The notes: a model not told the origin generated them from the sequence alone. 64,000 nt of DNA from Haemophilus sp. HMSC068C11 (GCF_001815355.1 NZ_KV820361.1:269048-333047), one strand, 5' to 3'. Shown: positions 1-10,009, counted from the first letter of the stretch. Numbers and translations: made by a program.

Positions 1-50
1 GCCTTTTTTATTGTAGAATACGCAAACGATTAAATTAAAAAGGAAAGACC

Positions 51-590
51 ATGAAAAAACACCATGTCGATATTATGATTTCAGAAGCGGATGTCCGTAG
101 TCGCATAGCTGAACTTGGCGCGGAAATTACGCGTTTTTATCAACAAAAAGCCATTGATAAACTGATTGTTGTCGGGCTTTTACGTGGTTCATTTATGTTC
201 ATGGCCGATCTCGTGCGTGAATTAAAATTACCGGTAGAAGTGGAGTTTATGACAACTTCAAGCTATGGTTGCGGAATGACAAGTAATCACGATGTGAAAA
301 TTACGAAAGATCTTGAAGGGGATATTCGTAATGAACATGTGCTGATTGTTGAGGACATTATTGATACGGGTTACACTCTTGAAAAAGTGCGCAGCATTTT
401 AAATTTACGCGATCCTGCAAGCTTGGCGATTTGTACCTTATTAGATAAATCTTCTCGCCGAGAAGTGGAAGTACCGGTTGAATGGATTGGTTTTTCTATT
501 CCGGATGAATTTGTTGTCGGCTATGGTATTGATTACGCTCAACGTTATCGTAATCTAGGCTATATTGGTAAAGTGGTTATAGACGAATAA
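51..590 (+). CDS. hpt: Hypoxanthine phosphoribosyltransferase
   Basis: Purine salvage enzyme that joins hypoxanthine (and less well guanine) to PRPP to give IMP or GMP in the cytosol. The 179-residue length is normal for bacterial Hpt. The PRPP-binding signature [11 protein letters not shown] lies around residues 100-110, and the hydrophobic strand [11 protein letters not shown] near residue 41 matches the family. An AGGAAAG ribosome site lies just before the ATG at 51. The gene is followed by a bidirectional hairpin shared with der, so it is the last or only gene of its transcript. Identity is clear; preference between hypoxanthine and guanine is family knowledge only. Confidence 0.95.
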   Translation: MKKHHVDIMISEADVRSRIAELGAEITRFYQQKAIDKLIVVGLLRGSFMFMADLVRELKLPVEVEFMTTSSYGCGMTSNHDVKITKDLEGDIRNEHVLIVEDIIDTGYTLEKVRSILNLRDPASLAICTLLDKSSRREVEVPVEWIGFSIPDEFVVGYGIDYAQRYRNLGYIGKVVIDE

Positions 591-603
591 TTTATTTTTC
601 AAT

Positions 604-650
604 AAAAAGAGCGGTCAAAATTCACAGAGATTTTTGACCGCTCTTTGTTT
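604..650. terminator. Bidirectional terminator between hpt and der
   Basis: Long perfect stem AAAGAGCGGTCAAAA pairing with its complement at about 632-646, flanked by A-runs and T-runs on both sides, placed between convergent hpt and der. It looks like an inverted USS pair, but both arms read AAGAGCGGT instead of AAGTGCGGT. Confidence 0.85.
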
Positions 651-657
651 GTTAAGA

Positions 658-2178
658 TTAGCGTTTTGCTTTTTTGATAAACTTCATCAAGCGTTTACGT
701 TTACGTAATTGGTTTGGTGTGAGTTTATTTTTTCTACCCGCGAATGGGTTTGAACCTTCTTGGAATAGCAAGCGAATTGGCGAACCAATAATTTTCAAAC
801 TCTTACGATAATAATTAGATAAATAACGTTTGTATGAATCCGGTAATTTATCCATTTGGTTACCATGTACCACGATAATCGGTGGATTATAGCCGCCTGG
901 GTGAGCGTATTTTAATTTAATACGACGACCGCCAATCATTGGTGGTTGATGCTCATCCGTTGCCATTTGTAAAATGCGGGTAAGAAGGGACGTCGTCATT
1001 TTTTGCGTTGCGCAAGCATAAGCTTCTTTAATCGAATCAAAAAGATTACCCACGCCACTGCCGTGTAAAGCTGAAATAAAATGCACACGGGCAAAGTCGA
1101 TGAAATCAAGACGGCGATCTAATTCGGATTTGACGCGATCTTTCACATCTTGATCTAAACCATCCCATTTATTTACGACGATCACGAGCGAACGACCTGC
1201 ATTTAAGATAAAGCCAAGTAGAGAGAGATCTTGATCTGAAATGTTTTCACGCGCATCAATTGTGAGTAACACCACATTTGCATCTTGAATCGCTTGTAAT
1301 GTTTTGATGACAGAGAATTTCTCAACGGCTAAATGCACTTTACCACGTTTACGCACACCTGCTGTGTCAATTAAGGTGTATTGCTGACCATCGCGTTCCA
1401 TTGGAATATAGATACTGTCACGTGTTGTGCCTGGCATGTCGTAAACTACCACGCGATCTTCACCTAAAATACGATTGGTTAATGTCGATTTACCGACGTT
1501 TGGACGGCCTACAATCGCAATTTTGATATTTTTATCTTGTTCTTCTTCAAGCTCTTCGTCCAATGCATCATCAATTAATGACGTATCTTCCTCTGAATCA
1601 AAGTCAAATTCATGATCCCATTCATCTTTTTCTTCTTCATCAGAAGTGCGGTCATTTTCTGCTTCATTTTCTTGTAATTTCTCTGCTAAAGGGGCAAGTA
1701 CTTGCTCCATTAACTGGGTTACACCACGACCTTGTGATGCGGCAATTTGTTCAATTTCACCTAAGCCTAATTGATAGAATTCCGCACAGTGTGAGTCTGC
1801 ATCAATACCGTCAGTTTTATTTGCTACAACCACGGTTGTTTTATTAGTACGTTGGCGTAAGTAGTTGGCAATGCCAATGTCTGCAGCCGTTAAACCTGCA
1901 CGCGCATCCACTAAGAAAAGCACGACATCGGCTTCTTCAATCGCTAATAAGGATTGTTCCGCCATTTTTTCTTCAACGCCTTCTTCTGTGCCATCAATAC
2001 CGCCGGTATCGATCACAATAAAATCATAGCCAGAAATATTGGCATGGCCGTATTTACGATCTCGGGTTAAGCCAGGGAAGTCAGCAACAAGTGCATCACG
2101 AGTACGGGTTAAACGGTTGAATAGGGTGGATTTACCTACGTTTGGGCGACCCACTAAGGCAACGACAGGAGTTGTCAT
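658..2178 (-). CDS. der: Ribosome assembly GTPase Der (EngA)
   Basis: Essential GTPase for 50S subunit maturation with two G domains in tandem. The P-loop GRPNVGKS occurs twice, near residues 10 and 224, each with its own DxxG (DTGG, DTAG) and NKxD (NKTD, NKWD) motifs. A C-terminal KH-like domain follows and ends in a basic tail. The linker between the G domains (about residues 165-220) is unusually acidic and contains a USS core (1644-1652) read as part of DRTS. At 506 residues it is slightly longer than E. coli Der, because of that linker. It is transcribed toward hpt and shares its terminator. Confidence 0.97.
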   Translation of the reverse strand: MTTPVVALVGRPNVGKSTLFNRLTRTRDALVADFPGLTRDRKYGHANISGYDFIVIDTGGIDGTEEGVEEKMAEQSLLAIEEADVVLFLVDARAGLTAADIGIANYLRQRTNKTTVVVANKTDGIDADSHCAEFYQLGLGEIEQIAASQGRGVTQLMEQVLAPLAEKLQENEAENDRTSDEEEKDEWDHEFDFDSEEDTSLIDDALDEELEEEQDKNIKIAIVGRPNVGKSTLTNRILGEDRVVVYDMPGTTRDSIYIPMERDGQQYTLIDTAGVRKRGKVHLAVEKFSVIKTLQAIQDANVVLLTIDARENISDQDLSLLGFILNAGRSLVIVVNKWDGLDQDVKDRVKSELDRRLDFIDFARVHFISALHGSGVGNLFDSIKEAYACATQKMTTSLLTRILQMATDEHQPPMIGGRRIKLKYAHPGGYNPPIIVVHGNQMDKLPDSYKRYLSNYYRKSLKIIGSPIRLLFQEGSNPFAGRKNKLTPNQLRKRKRLMKFIKKAKR

Positions 2179-2248
2179 AAAAAATATCTCTGTAAAATGT
2201 AAATTTGGTTAATTATAGCGAATGTTGGCTGGCAGGTAAAATTCGGGC

Positions 2249-2275
2249 ATAAAAAAAGCACCTTCAGGTGCTTCA
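2249..2275 (-). terminator. Terminator of the tRNA-Asp pair
   Basis: On the minus strand AAGCACC-TGAA-GGTGCTT is followed by a run of seven T, just past the 3' end of the second tRNA-Asp gene. Confidence 0.85.
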
Positions 2276-2290
2276 TTATCTCGGCTTAAT

Positions 2291-2367
2291 TGGCGGAATG
2301 GACGGGACTCGAACCCGCGACCCCCTGCGTGACAGGCAGGTATTCTAACCAGCTGAACTACCACTCC
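2291..2367 (-). tRNA. tRNA-Asp (anticodon GTC), promoter-distal copy
   Basis: A 77-base minus-strand cloverleaf beginning GGAGTGGTAGTTCAGC, with anticodon loop CTGTCAC (GTC), T-arm GGGTTCGAGTCCC and an encoded CCA. Its sequence is identical to the neighbouring copy at 2395-2471. Confidence 0.97.
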
Positions 2368-2394
2368 GTGAGTATATTAAGACAAGTTTTAAAT

Positions 2395-2471
2395 TGGCGG
2401 AATGGACGGGACTCGAACCCGCGACCCCCTGCGTGACAGGCAGGTATTCTAACCAGCTGAACTACCACTCC
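2395..2471 (-). tRNA. tRNA-Asp (anticodon GTC), promoter-proximal copy
   Basis: Identical in all 77 bases to the copy at 2291-2367, with encoded CCA and anticodon GTC. The two genes are separated by 27 bases and share one promoter and one terminator, so they form a small tRNA operon. Confidence 0.97.
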
Positions 2472-2485
2472 GCTAAGTGCTGGGT

Positions 2486-2514
2486 ATAATAATGATGAAC
2501 GTTAAAACCGTCAA
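2486..2514 (-). promoter_or_regulatory. Sigma-70 promoter of the tRNA-Asp operon
   Basis: Minus strand: -35 TTGACG (2514-2509), a 17-base spacer and -10 TATTAT (2491-2486), about 15 bases before the mature tRNA 5' end. Confidence 0.7.
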
Positions 2515-2558
2515 TCTTTTTTTTCTTTTTTATGTTTATCTGATTAATAGATGACCGA

Positions 2559-3320
2559 TTAATGTGAGGTTTCATCCCCCGTACGAATCGACCAAAAACA
2601 TTTGCCATCGCTTTTTTTATTGACCAATTTAAGGAAATCTAAATGAGCTTGGAGTTCGTCATCAGTGGGTTGTAACACTTTTAAATTTTGCGAAAAATTG
2701 ACCGCACTTTGAAGATCTTGAACATTGGCTGTCGTTTGGATAATCGAACTATCCGCATGCTCTTCATCAAATAAGCTGGTTTGCCCACCAGTCATGGACA
2801 AATAAACGTCGGCTAAAATCTCCGCATCCAGTAACGCGCCGTGGAGTGTTCGTTTGCTGTTATCAATGCCTAAACGATCACATAACGCATCTAAGCTATT
2901 CCGTTTTCCAGGGTACATTTGGCGCGCCATTTGCAACGTATCGGTGACCAGGCAAATGTCGGTCGTTTTGATATCTAACCCAAGTTTACGGAATTCATAG
3001 TCCATAAAGCCCACGTCGAAGGGGGCGTTGTGAATAAGTAGTTCAGCACCACGAATATATTCAATAAAGTCTTGTGCAATCGTTTTGAAATCCGGTTTAT
3101 CCGCCAGCATTTCATCCGTAATACCGTGAACTTTAATGGCATCGGGATCAACCAAACGATCCGGCTTAATATAAATATGGAAATTATTGCCCGTATATTT
3201 GCGGTTGATCATTTCCACGGCACCAATTTCAATAATGCAATGTCCTTCGTAATGCGCACCAATTTGGTTCATACCGGTGGTTTCAGTATCCAGTACAATT
3301 TGGCGATCCGGATTTATCAT
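2559..3320 (-). CDS. dnaQ: DNA polymerase III epsilon subunit, 3'-5' proofreading exonuclease
   Basis: Proofreading subunit of the replicative polymerase core. It shows the DEDDh exonuclease pattern: LDTETTG near residue 10 supplies the first Asp and Glu, [10 protein letters not shown] near residue 98 supplies the second-motif Asp, and HGALLDAE near residues 160-167 supplies the His and last Asp. The C-terminal tail that binds the alpha subunit is present. A USS core (2701-2709) encodes Ser-Ala-Val in the region linking catalytic domain and tail. Length (253) is normal. It is divergent from rnhA, with only 59 bases between start codons, the arrangement also known in enterobacteria, so their promoters must overlap. 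Confidence 0.97.
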   Translation of the reverse strand: MINPDRQIVLDTETTGMNQIGAHYEGHCIIEIGAVEMINRKYTGNNFHIYIKPDRLVDPDAIKVHGITDEMLADKPDFKTIAQDFIEYIRGAELLIHNAPFDVGFMDYEFRKLGLDIKTTDICLVTDTLQMARQMYPGKRNSLDALCDRLGIDNSKRTLHGALLDAEILADVYLSMTGGQTSLFDEEHADSSIIQTTANVQDLQSAVNFSQNLKVLQPTDDELQAHLDFLKLVNKKSDGKCFWSIRTGDETSH

Positions 3321-3379
3321 TGTTCTACCTATCTGTTTCCTTTAAAATACGGCCTATTTTACACAAGCTCGAATTAGTT

Positions 3380-3841
3380 ATGCAAAAACAGATTGAAATT
3401 TTTACGGATGGATCTTGCCTAGGCAATCCAGGCGCAGGGGGAATAGGAATTGTCTTGCGCTATAAACAGCATGAAAAACATATTTCAAAAGGGTATTTCA
3501 AAACCACCAATAATCGCATGGAATTACGAGCTGTGATTGAGGCTTTAAATAGCTTAAAAGAGCCTTGCCATGTGACGCTTTATAGCGACAGCCAATATAT
3601 GAAAAATGGCATTACACAATGGATTTACAATTGGAAGAAAAACAATTGGAAAGCGAGTACGGGCAAAGCGGTAAAAAATCAGGATTTATGGATTGCATTA
3701 GATCAGGCGATTCAAACTCATAACATTGATTGGCAGTGGGTGAAAGGGCATTCAGGTCATCGTGAAAATGAAATTTGTGATGAATTAGCCAAACAAGGCG
3801 CAGAAAACCCAACTTTCGAAGATATCGGTTACGAAGGGTAG
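3380..3841 (+). CDS. rnhA: Ribonuclease HI
   Basis: Degrades RNA in RNA-DNA hybrids (Okazaki primers, R-loops). The start at 3380 gives [12 protein letters not shown] and 153 residues, the usual length; the longer frame from 3320 would overlap the dnaQ start and adds nothing conserved. Catalytic acidic residues are visible in [11 protein letters not shown] (Asp near 10), MELRAV (Glu near 48), YSDSQY (Asp near 70) and the ENEICDELA segment near 130 (Asp). GHSGH precedes the last of these. It is paired divergently with dnaQ. Confidence 0.97.
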   Translation: MQKQIEIFTDGSCLGNPGAGGIGIVLRYKQHEKHISKGYFKTTNNRMELRAVIEALNSLKEPCHVTLYSDSQYMKNGITQWIYNWKKNNWKASTGKAVKNQDLWIALDQAIQTHNIDWQWVKGHSGHRENEICDELAKQGAENPTFEDIGYEG

Positions 3842-3865
3842 TCTGCACCTGGTTTTAACGTGCGG

Positions 3866-4726
3866 TTATTCTTGATAACGAATTAACCCTTCTTGCTGTG
3901 TGGTGGCAATTAATGTGCCATCTGCAGCAAAAATTTGTCCTCTCGCTAAACCTCGTCCCGCAAAAGCATTGTTACTTTCAATGGCATGTAAGTGCCAATT
4001 ATTTAAATTGAAAGGACGGTGGAACCAAATACTGTGGTCAATCGTAGCCACTTTCATTCCTTTCTGCAAAAAGCCTTTCCCATGTGGGTGAAGTGCGGTC
4101 AAAATACAGTGGAAATCAGAAAAATACGCTAAAAGACATTGTTGCGTCTGCAAATCTAATGGTGCTTCTCCGTTGGTTTTAAACCAAGCATATTGTTCCG
4201 GTGGCAGTTCTCGACCATCAAATGGATTATTCAAATATCGGCTATGAATCTGAAATGGACGCTCTTGAGCAAATTTTTCACTCAAGCTTTCAGGCAAGGT
4301 CTGCGCTACCTTTAACATGATTTCGTGTTCATCAATACATTGTTCAGGGCCTGGTACCTGCGGCATGGCTGATTGATGGTCAAAGCCTTCTTCAGGGACT
4401 TGAAATGAAGCAGTGACATGACAAATCACATTTTTATGCTGAATCGCTTTTACGCGTAATGCAGAGAAGTTGCGTCCTTCACGTAATGTTTCTACATCGT
4501 AAATAATCGGGTATTGGCTGTCGCCAGGTGCTAAAAAGTAAGCATGGCAGGAATGGAGTATGCGCTCAGGTAGTGCAACTTGCATCGCGGCAGAAAGAGA
4601 TTGCGCCACGACTTGGCCACCAAACACTTGACGAAAACCTAAGTCTTCACAGGCTCCGCGAAAGATAAGATCATCAATTTTTTCTAATTTTAACAATTCG
4701 ATGAGCTGATTTAATTTATCCGACAT
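3866..4726 (-). CDS. tesB: Acyl-CoA thioesterase II
   Basis: Double hot-dog thioesterase that hydrolyses medium and long acyl-CoA to free fatty acid and CoA. It has 286 residues, as in E. coli TesB. The N-terminal RQVFGGQVVAQSL and HSCHAYFLAPG segments and the C-terminal DHSIWFHRPF and GRGLARGQIF segments are characteristic; the Asp of TIDHSIWFH corresponds to the family's catalytic Asp. A USS core at 4091-4099 is read as Thr-Ala-Leu. It is convergent with rnhA, the genes being only 24 bases apart, and downstream of ychF but separated from it by a terminator. Confidence 0.95.
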   Translation of the reverse strand: MSDKLNQLIELLKLEKIDDLIFRGACEDLGFRQVFGGQVVAQSLSAAMQVALPERILHSCHAYFLAPGDSQYPIIYDVETLREGRNFSALRVKAIQHKNVICHVTASFQVPEEGFDHQSAMPQVPGPEQCIDEHEIMLKVAQTLPESLSEKFAQERPFQIHSRYLNNPFDGRELPPEQYAWFKTNGEAPLDLQTQQCLLAYFSDFHCILTALHPHGKGFLQKGMKVATIDHSIWFHRPFNLNNWHLHAIESNNAFAGRGLARGQIFAADGTLIATTQQEGLIRYQE

Positions 4727-4746
4727 TGTTTTTTCCTTTTATAAAT

Positions 4747-4774
4747 ACAAAAAGACCGCATAGTTATGCGGTCT
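4747..4774 (-). terminator. Terminator of ychF
   Basis: Minus-strand hairpin AGACCGCATA-AC-TATGCGGTCT followed by TTTTG, between ychF and tesB. Confidence 0.8.
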
Positions 4775-4783
4775 GAAGCGTTT

Positions 4784-5875
4784 TTATACGTTAAAGCGGA
4801 AGTGCATGACATCACCATCTTGGACGATGTAGTCTTTACCTTCTAAGCGCCATTTGCCTGCTTCTTTGGCACCATTTTCACCTTTGAATTGGATGAAGTC
4901 ATCGTAAGCAATTACTTCTGCACGGATGAAGCCTTTTTCAAAGTCAGTGTGAATTACGGCTGCTGCTTTAGGAGCGGTTGCACCAACAGAAACCGTCCAT
5001 GCGCGTACTTCTTTCACGCCCGCAGTGAAGTAGGTTTGAAGATTTAATAAAGCATAACCTGCACGAATTACACGGTTTAAGCCTGGTTCTTCAATGCCAA
5101 GATCTTGTAAGAATTCGATTTTTTCATCGTCATCAAGTTCAGCAATTTCCGCTTCAATCGCCGCACACACAGGCACCACAACAGAGCCTTCTTTTTCTGC
5201 AAACTCACGTACTTTGTCTAAGTATGGGTTATTTTCAAAACCGTCTTCATTCACGTTCGCAATGTACATGGTTGGTTTTAATGTAAGGAAGTTATAGCTT
5301 TTAATTGCTAATAACTCATCTTTATCTAAAGGAACAGAACGAATCATGCCTGCTTCAGAAAGTACAGGAAGGATTTTTTCCATCACAGACAGCTCAAATT
5401 TTGCGTCTTTATCGCCACCTTTAGCACGTTTTTGTAAACGTTGGATCGCACGTTCGCAGCTGTCTAAGTCAGCAAGGGCTAATTCAGTATTGATGGTTTC
5501 GATATCGCTTAATGGATCGATCTTACCCGCAACATGCACGATGTCATCATTTTCAAAGCAACGAACAACATGACCAATTGCATCAGTTTCACGGATGTTA
5601 GCTAAGAATTTATTCCCTAAGCCTTCACCTTTACTTGCACCCGCAACCAAACCAGCGATATCCACAAACTCCATGGTGGTGGGTAATACACGTTCAGGTT
5701 TAACAATTTTCGCTAATGCATCTAAACGCGGATCCGGCATTGGTACCACACCAGTATTTGGTTCGATTGTACAGAACGGATAGTTTGCCGCTTCGATACC
5801 GGCTTTGGTTAATGCATTAAAAAGGGTAGATTTACCGACGTTTGGCAAACCAACGATACCACATTTAAATCCCAT
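4784..5875 (-). CDS. ychF: Ribosome-binding P-loop ATPase YchF (Ola1 family)
   Basis: Conserved Obg-family protein that prefers ATP, binds ribosomes and affects oxidative stress responses. The P-loop GLPNVGKST is at residues 8-16; the usual NKxD specificity motif is replaced by NVNE (near 208), which explains the ATP preference of this family. A coiled-coil arm lies in the middle, and the C-terminal TGS-like domain (VRAWTVSVG through MHFRFNV) is complete. At 363 residues it matches E. coli YchF. It lies downstream of pth in the same direction, with a USS hairpin beyond the pth stop side; the ychF-pth pairing is common in gamma-proteobacteria, usually in the order pth-ychF as here. Confidence 0.97.
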   Translation of the reverse strand: MGFKCGIVGLPNVGKSTLFNALTKAGIEAANYPFCTIEPNTGVVPMPDPRLDALAKIVKPERVLPTTMEFVDIAGLVAGASKGEGLGNKFLANIRETDAIGHVVRCFENDDIVHVAGKIDPLSDIETINTELALADLDSCERAIQRLQKRAKGGDKDAKFELSVMEKILPVLSEAGMIRSVPLDKDELLAIKSYNFLTLKPTMYIANVNEDGFENNPYLDKVREFAEKEGSVVVPVCAAIEAEIAELDDDEKIEFLQDLGIEEPGLNRVIRAGYALLNLQTYFTAGVKEVRAWTVSVGATAPKAAAVIHTDFEKGFIRAEVIAYDDFIQFKGENGAKEAGKWRLEGKDYIVQDGDVMHFRFNV

Positions 5876-5898
5876 GATGTTTTCCTTATTGTAAGCGT

Positions 5899-5937
5899 AA
5901 GTGCGGTTAAAATTTATGGTATTTTTTTACCGCACTT
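5899..5937 (-). terminator. Inverted USS pair between pth and ychF
   Basis: AAGTGCGGT (5899-5907) and ACCGCACTT (5929-5937), with extended complementary A/T flanks, form a hairpin in the pth-ychF gap. It may attenuate rather than fully end transcription into ychF. Confidence 0.7.
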
Positions 5938-5942
5938 TTGAG

Positions 5943-6527
5943 TTAAATTTTAAAACTGTTTAAGCGATTGGTGGCTTTCACCATGCCTTCTTTAAAAAGC
6001 AATTCGATGCAATCGGTGGCTTCATCTAACGCTTTATCGAGTGCTTCTCTTTCTGCAGGCGCAGGTTTATTAAGCACAAAACCTGAAACTAAATCACGAT
6101 GTCCTGGATGACCAATACCAATGCGTAAACGATAGAAATTGTTGCTGTTACCAAGCTGAGCCACGATATCTTTTAGACCATTGTGACCGCCATGTCCGCC
6201 ACCTTGTTTTAATTTTACGGTGCCCGGCGGTAAATCTAATTCATCGTGTAGCACTAAAATTTCTTCTGGTTTGATGCGATAAAAATTAGCAAGTGCCCCC
6301 ACAGCTTTTCCGCTTAAATTCATAAACGTTGTGGGCACTAAAAAACGGACTTCTTTACCATTAATTAGTGTTTTTCCTACATAACCGAAGAATTTATTTT
6401 CTGCATTAAGCGAAACATTAAAGCGACGAGCCAAACGCTCAATCAGCCATTCACCTGCATTGTGGCGGGTTTCTGCATATTTATCGCCAGGGTTTCCCAG
6501 CCCCACGATGAGTTTAATTTCAGACAT
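5943..6527 (-). CDS. pth: Peptidyl-tRNA hydrolase
   Basis: Releases tRNA from peptidyl-tRNA that has dropped off ribosomes. The signature [19 protein letters not shown] holds the catalytic His (near residue 22) and substrate-binding Asn; [23 protein letters not shown] and the glycine-rich [11 protein letters not shown] segment are all present. Its 194 residues match the family. It is transcribed ahead of ychF; the upstream neighbour is the divergent-side EamA protein with its own stop 60 bases away. Confidence 0.97.
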   Translation of the reverse strand: MSEIKLIVGLGNPGDKYAETRHNAGEWLIERLARRFNVSLNAENKFFGYVGKTLINGKEVRFLVPTTFMNLSGKAVGALANFYRIKPEEILVLHDELDLPPGTVKLKQGGGHGGHNGLKDIVAQLGNSNNFYRLRIGIGHPGHRDLVSGFVLNKPAPAEREALDKALDEATDCIELLFKEGMVKATNRLNSFKI

Positions 6528-6587
6528 AGTTTTCTGCTTGAATAAAAATAGTGGCGTATTGTAGCGAAAAAGGGCTAATTTCTCAAT

Positions 6588-7004
6588 CTATAAGGCTAAG
6601 ACTAAAACGCCTGAGAGAATTAATAGACTTCCCATGACTAATTTCATACTTAAGGGTTCGCCTAACAAAACTACACCTAAAATGATGGCAATCACGACAC
6701 TGAGTTTATCAATAGGGGCAACCCAAGAGGCTGGCGCCATTTGCAACGCACGATAATAACAAAGCCAAGAGAGACCCGTAGCAACACCTGAAAGAATTAA
6801 AAAGGTGAGTGGTTTTGCCGCAATATGTTGTGGTAGTTGCCATTCATTACGGGCACTAATGATGCCTGCCGTGACCAGTAAAACCACAATTGTACGGATA
6901 AAGGTCGCGAGATTGCTGTTAATGCCTTCAACCCCTAATTTGCCTAAAATAGCGGTAAGTCCAGCGAAAAAGGCTGAACCAATAGCAAAAAATACCCAAT
7001 TCAT
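6588..7004 (-). CDS. Half-size EamA/DMT-family membrane transporter
   Basis: A 138-residue integral membrane protein with about five hydrophobic segments and one EamA domain, where classic drug/metabolite transporters carry two. The WVAPIDKLSVVIAIILGVVLLGE stretch near the C-terminus (residues roughly 92-115) is the conserved EamA end-of-domain pattern. Such one-domain members presumably dimerise. It stands alone between pth and the divergent rnfH. Substrate cannot be read from sequence. The family call is firm; function is unknown. Confidence 0.8.
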   Translation of the reverse strand: MNWVFFAIGSAFFAGLTAILGKLGVEGINSNLATFIRTIVVLLVTAGIISARNEWQLPQHIAAKPLTFLILSGVATGLSWLCYYRALQMAPASWVAPIDKLSVVIAIILGVVLLGEPLSMKLVMGSLLILSGVLVLAL

Positions 7005-7033
7005 AATGTGCTCCTATTTTATCGTTAATATTG

Positions 7034-7042
7034 ACCGCACTT
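7034..7042. repeat. DNA uptake signal sequence, single
   Basis: Perfect ACCGCACTT core in the gap between the divergent EamA gene and rnfH. Confidence 0.9.
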
Positions 7043-7084
7043 TTCCGCTATAATAACGGAAAACTCATCAAGACAGAATAAGAC

Positions 7085-7411
7085 ATGAACCAAATTAATA
7101 TTGAAATCGCTTATGCCTTGCCGGATCGTTATTATTTAAAATCCTTCAAAGTGGATGAAGGCACGATGATCCAAACGGCTATTTTACAATCGGGCATTTT
7201 ACAACAGTTTACCGAGATTGATTTGCGCGAGAATAAAGTGGGGATTTATTCCCGGCCAGCCAAATTAACGGATCAATTAAAAGATGGCGATCGTATTGAA
7301 ATTTACCGTCCATTATTAGCGGATCCTAAAGAAATTCGTCGTAAACGTGCAGCAGAACAAGCCAAAGCCGCACAAGAAAAAGCCCAACAAGAAAAACAGG
7401 AAAAGGAGTAA
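7085..7411 (+). CDS. rnfH: RnfH-family ubiquitin-fold protein
   Basis: Small soluble protein of the RnfH/UPF0125 family with a beta-grasp fold; its role is not firmly established. The N-terminal IEIAYALPDRYYLK and the central GIYSRPAKLTDQLKDGDRIEIYRPL segments are characteristic. The last 25 residues are a charged Lys/Glu/Gln-rich tail that could be a disordered or helical extension. Length 108. It is directly followed by roxA (stop at 7409-7411, next ATG at 7416), so the two are translationally close. In many relatives the gene is next to ratA/smpB; that context is absent here. Confidence 0.88.
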   Translation: MNQINIEIAYALPDRYYLKSFKVDEGTMIQTAILQSGILQQFTEIDLRENKVGIYSRPAKLTDQLKDGDRIEIYRPLLADPKEIRRKRAAEQAKAAQEKAQQEKQEKE

Positions 7412-7415
7412 AAAA

Positions 7416-8627
7416 ATGACCGCACTTTCCAACCAATATTGTCTGCCTGATGGCATGACCCCTGAAATTTTCCTGCGTGATTATTGGCAGAAAAAACCAT
7501 TGATTATTCGTAATGGTTTGCCTGAAATTGTTGGTCAATTCGAGCCTGATGATATTATCGAATTAGCACAAGGCGAAGATGTGACTGCACGTTTAGTGAA
7601 AACCTTTTCAGATGATAATTGGAAAGTGTTTTTCAGTCCGTTATCCGAAGATGATTTTGCGGATGTACCGGAGAAATGGTCGGTGCTTATACAAAATCTA
7701 GAACAATGGAGCACTGAACTCGGTCAGCTTTGGAATAAGTTTGGCTTTATACCACAGTGGCAACGCGATGATATTATGGTGTCTTATGCACCTAAAGGCG
7801 GTTCCGTTGGTAAGCATTATGACGAATATGATGTATTCTTGGTGCAAGGTTATGGTCATCGCCGTTGGCAGTTAGGTAAATGGTGTGATTCTTCTACAGA
7901 ATTTAAACCGAATCAGCCGATTCGTATTTTTGATGATATGGGCGAATTGGTGATTGATGAAGTGATGAATCCAGGTGATATTCTTTATATTCCAGCTCGC
8001 ATGTCGCATTATGGTGTGGCTGAAGATGATTGTTTGACCTTTTCTTTTGGTTTGCGTTATCCGAATTTAGCGGATATTTTCGATAACGTGAATAAAGCGT
8101 TTTGTCATCAAGATCCTGAATTGAATTTAAGCGAATTCCAATTACCGTTACGTTTAACGCAAGCAGAGCAGAGTACGGGCAAATTGGCAGATGAAAATAT
8201 TCAGGCAATGAAAAAACAATTCTTAGCAAAATTGGCAGAGTCTGAAGCCTTTGATGCCTTGTTCAAACAAGCGGTAGCAGGCACAGTGAGTTCGCGTTAC
8301 TATGAAATGTTAGTATCCGATGAAATGTCCGATCCTGATGAAGTGCGGTCAATTTTAGAAGAGGAACAAGGTGTATTAATGCAGGACAATAACTGCAAAT
8401 TGCTTTACACCGAAAATCCGCTCCGAATTTATGCTAATGGCGAATGGTTAGATGAAGTGAATGTTATTGAAGCGGAAGTGCTGAAACGTCTTTCTGATGG
8501 TGAAGCGCTAGATTGGACATTCTTAAATAATTTAGTGAATGATACAGAAGATCCTGAAAGCACGATGGAATTATTACTTGATTCGATTTGTAACTGGCTG
8601 GATGACGGTTGGGTATTGATTGAATAA
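7416..8627 (+). CDS. roxA: Ribosomal protein L16 arginine hydroxylase RoxA (YcfD)
   Basis: 2-oxoglutarate/Fe(II) oxygenase of the JmjC/cupin type, known in E. coli to hydroxylate an arginine of ribosomal protein L16. The metal triad is visible: [10 protein letters not shown] (His 134, Asp 136) and the distal His in ARMSHYGV near residue 196. The start at 7416 follows an AAGGAGT site and gives [10 protein letters not shown]; an upstream in-frame ATG at 7347 lies inside rnfH and encodes only a Lys-rich stretch. The start codon runs directly into a USS core (7419-7427), which encodes Thr-Ala-Leu at residues 2-4. The protein is 403 residues. Its stop overlaps the xseA start by one base. Confidence 0.93.
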   Translation: MTALSNQYCLPDGMTPEIFLRDYWQKKPLIIRNGLPEIVGQFEPDDIIELAQGEDVTARLVKTFSDDNWKVFFSPLSEDDFADVPEKWSVLIQNLEQWSTELGQLWNKFGFIPQWQRDDIMVSYAPKGGSVGKHYDEYDVFLVQGYGHRRWQLGKWCDSSTEFKPNQPIRIFDDMGELVIDEVMNPGDILYIPARMSHYGVAEDDCLTFSFGLRYPNLADIFDNVNKAFCHQDPELNLSEFQLPLRLTQAEQSTGKLADENIQAMKKQFLAKLAESEAFDALFKQAVAGTVSSRYYEMLVSDEMSDPDEVRSILEEEQGVLMQDNNCKLLYTENPLRIYANGEWLDEVNVIEAEVLKRLSDGEALDWTFLNNLVNDTEDPESTMELLLDSICNWLDDGWVLIE

Positions 8628-9946
8628 TGTCTGAAAACATTTACTCTGTTTCCCAACTGAACAGCGCCGCCCGCCAAATGCTGGAAGGGAATTTTTCACA
8701 GATTTGGCTTACAGGGGAGATTTCCAATTTCACTCAACCTGTATCTGGGCATTGGTATTTAACGCTGAAAGATGAAAATGCCCAGGTTCGCGGTGCGATG
8801 TTCCGCATGAAAAATTTGCGAGTGGGATTTCGTCCGCAAAACGGCATGCAAGTCTTGGTACGGGCAAATGTCAGTTTATATGAACCTCGCGGTGATTATC
8901 AGCTGATTATTGAATCCATGCACCCTGCTGGCGAAGGATTATTGCAACAGCAATTTGAAGCACTCAAAATGAAATTGGCGGCTGAAGGATTGTTTGCACA
9001 AAACTTGAAGAAAAGCTTACCGGACTTTGCTAAAGCGGTGGGGATTATTACGTCTTCTACTGGTGCAGCTTTACAAGATATCCTGCATATTTTGGCTCGC
9101 CGCGATCCCAGTTTAAAAGTAGTGATTTATCCAACAGCAGTGCAAGGCAAAGAGGCAACGGCTGAAATCGTCCAAATGATTGAACTCGCTAATGAACGTC
9201 AAGAAGTGGATGTATTGATTGTCGGCCGTGGTGGTGGTTCTTTAGAAGATCTTTGGTGCTTTAATGAAGAAGAAGTCGCTCGTGCGATTTTTCGTTCAAA
9301 TTTACCGATTATCAGCGCAGTAGGTCACGAAACCGATGTCACTATCGCCGATTTTGTGGCTGATTTACGTGCACCAACCCCCTCTGCTGCTGCGGAGTTA
9401 GTGAGTCGCAATCAGCAGGAATTACTTCAACAGTTAGCCTATAAACAACAGCGCTTAGAGATGGCGTTGGATCGTATTTTTAGTCATCAACAACAACGTT
9501 TACAACAGTTACGTTTACGCCTGCAAAACCAACATCCGCAAAATCAATTATTGATGCAAAAAGCCAAAACGGCGCAATTACATCATCGTCTCTTGTTAGC
9601 GATGCAGCGTCAAATGGATAAAACGCAGCAAAAATTGACCGCACTTTCAGCGCGCTTAAAACAAAATCCGTTGCCTTATCGATTGCAAAAACAATCGCAG
9701 TATTTAGCTCAGTTACAAGTGCGGTTAAATTTAGGGGCGAATCGTCAAGTCACGGAACGTCAAAATAAATTAGCGACATTGTGTGGCAAGTTAGATGGAT
9801 TAAGCCCATTAAAAGTATTAGCGCGAGGGTATTCCATCGCGGAAGATGTCAAAGGACATGCTATTGTGAGTGTGAAACAAGTCAAAACAGGCGACACCAT
9901 TAAAACGAAGGTGGCAGATGGGGAAATAACCAGCCGCGTTTGTTAA
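8627..9946 (+). CDS. xseA: Exodeoxyribonuclease VII large subunit
   Basis: Nuclease subunit that, with XseB, degrades single-stranded DNA. The N-terminal OB-fold ([23 protein letters not shown], about residues 25-50), the central catalytic region with [17 protein letters not shown] and [17 protein letters not shown], and a long Gln-rich helical C-terminal region (280-390) are all in order. It is 439 residues. The ATG overlaps the roxA TAA (TAATG), indicating coupled translation. Two opposite USS cores (9638-9646, 9717-9725) fall in the helical region. xseB is not in this window. Confidence 0.96.
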   Translation: MSENIYSVSQLNSAARQMLEGNFSQIWLTGEISNFTQPVSGHWYLTLKDENAQVRGAMFRMKNLRVGFRPQNGMQVLVRANVSLYEPRGDYQLIIESMHPAGEGLLQQQFEALKMKLAAEGLFAQNLKKSLPDFAKAVGIITSSTGAALQDILHILARRDPSLKVVIYPTAVQGKEATAEIVQMIELANERQEVDVLIVGRGGGSLEDLWCFNEEEVARAIFRSNLPIISAVGHETDVTIADFVADLRAPTPSAAAELVSRNQQELLQQLAYKQQRLEMALDRIFSHQQQRLQQLRLRLQNQHPQNQLLMQKAKTAQLHHRLLLAMQRQMDKTQQKLTALSARLKQNPLPYRLQKQSQYLAQLQVRLNLGANRQVTERQNKLATLCGKLDGLSPLKVLARGYSIAEDVKGHAIVSVKQVKTGDTIKTKVADGEITSRVC

Positions 9947-9967
9947 TTTAAATAAATTTTTAATGTA

Positions 9968-10009
9968 AACCTATGATGAATAATAAATCATCATAGGTTT
10001 TCTTTTTTT
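9968..10009 (+). terminator. Terminator of rnfH-roxA-xseA
   Basis: Stem AACCTATGATGA (9968-9979) with its complement (9988-9999), 8-base loop, then TTCTTTTTTT. This closes the operon before nudF. Confidence 0.9.
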
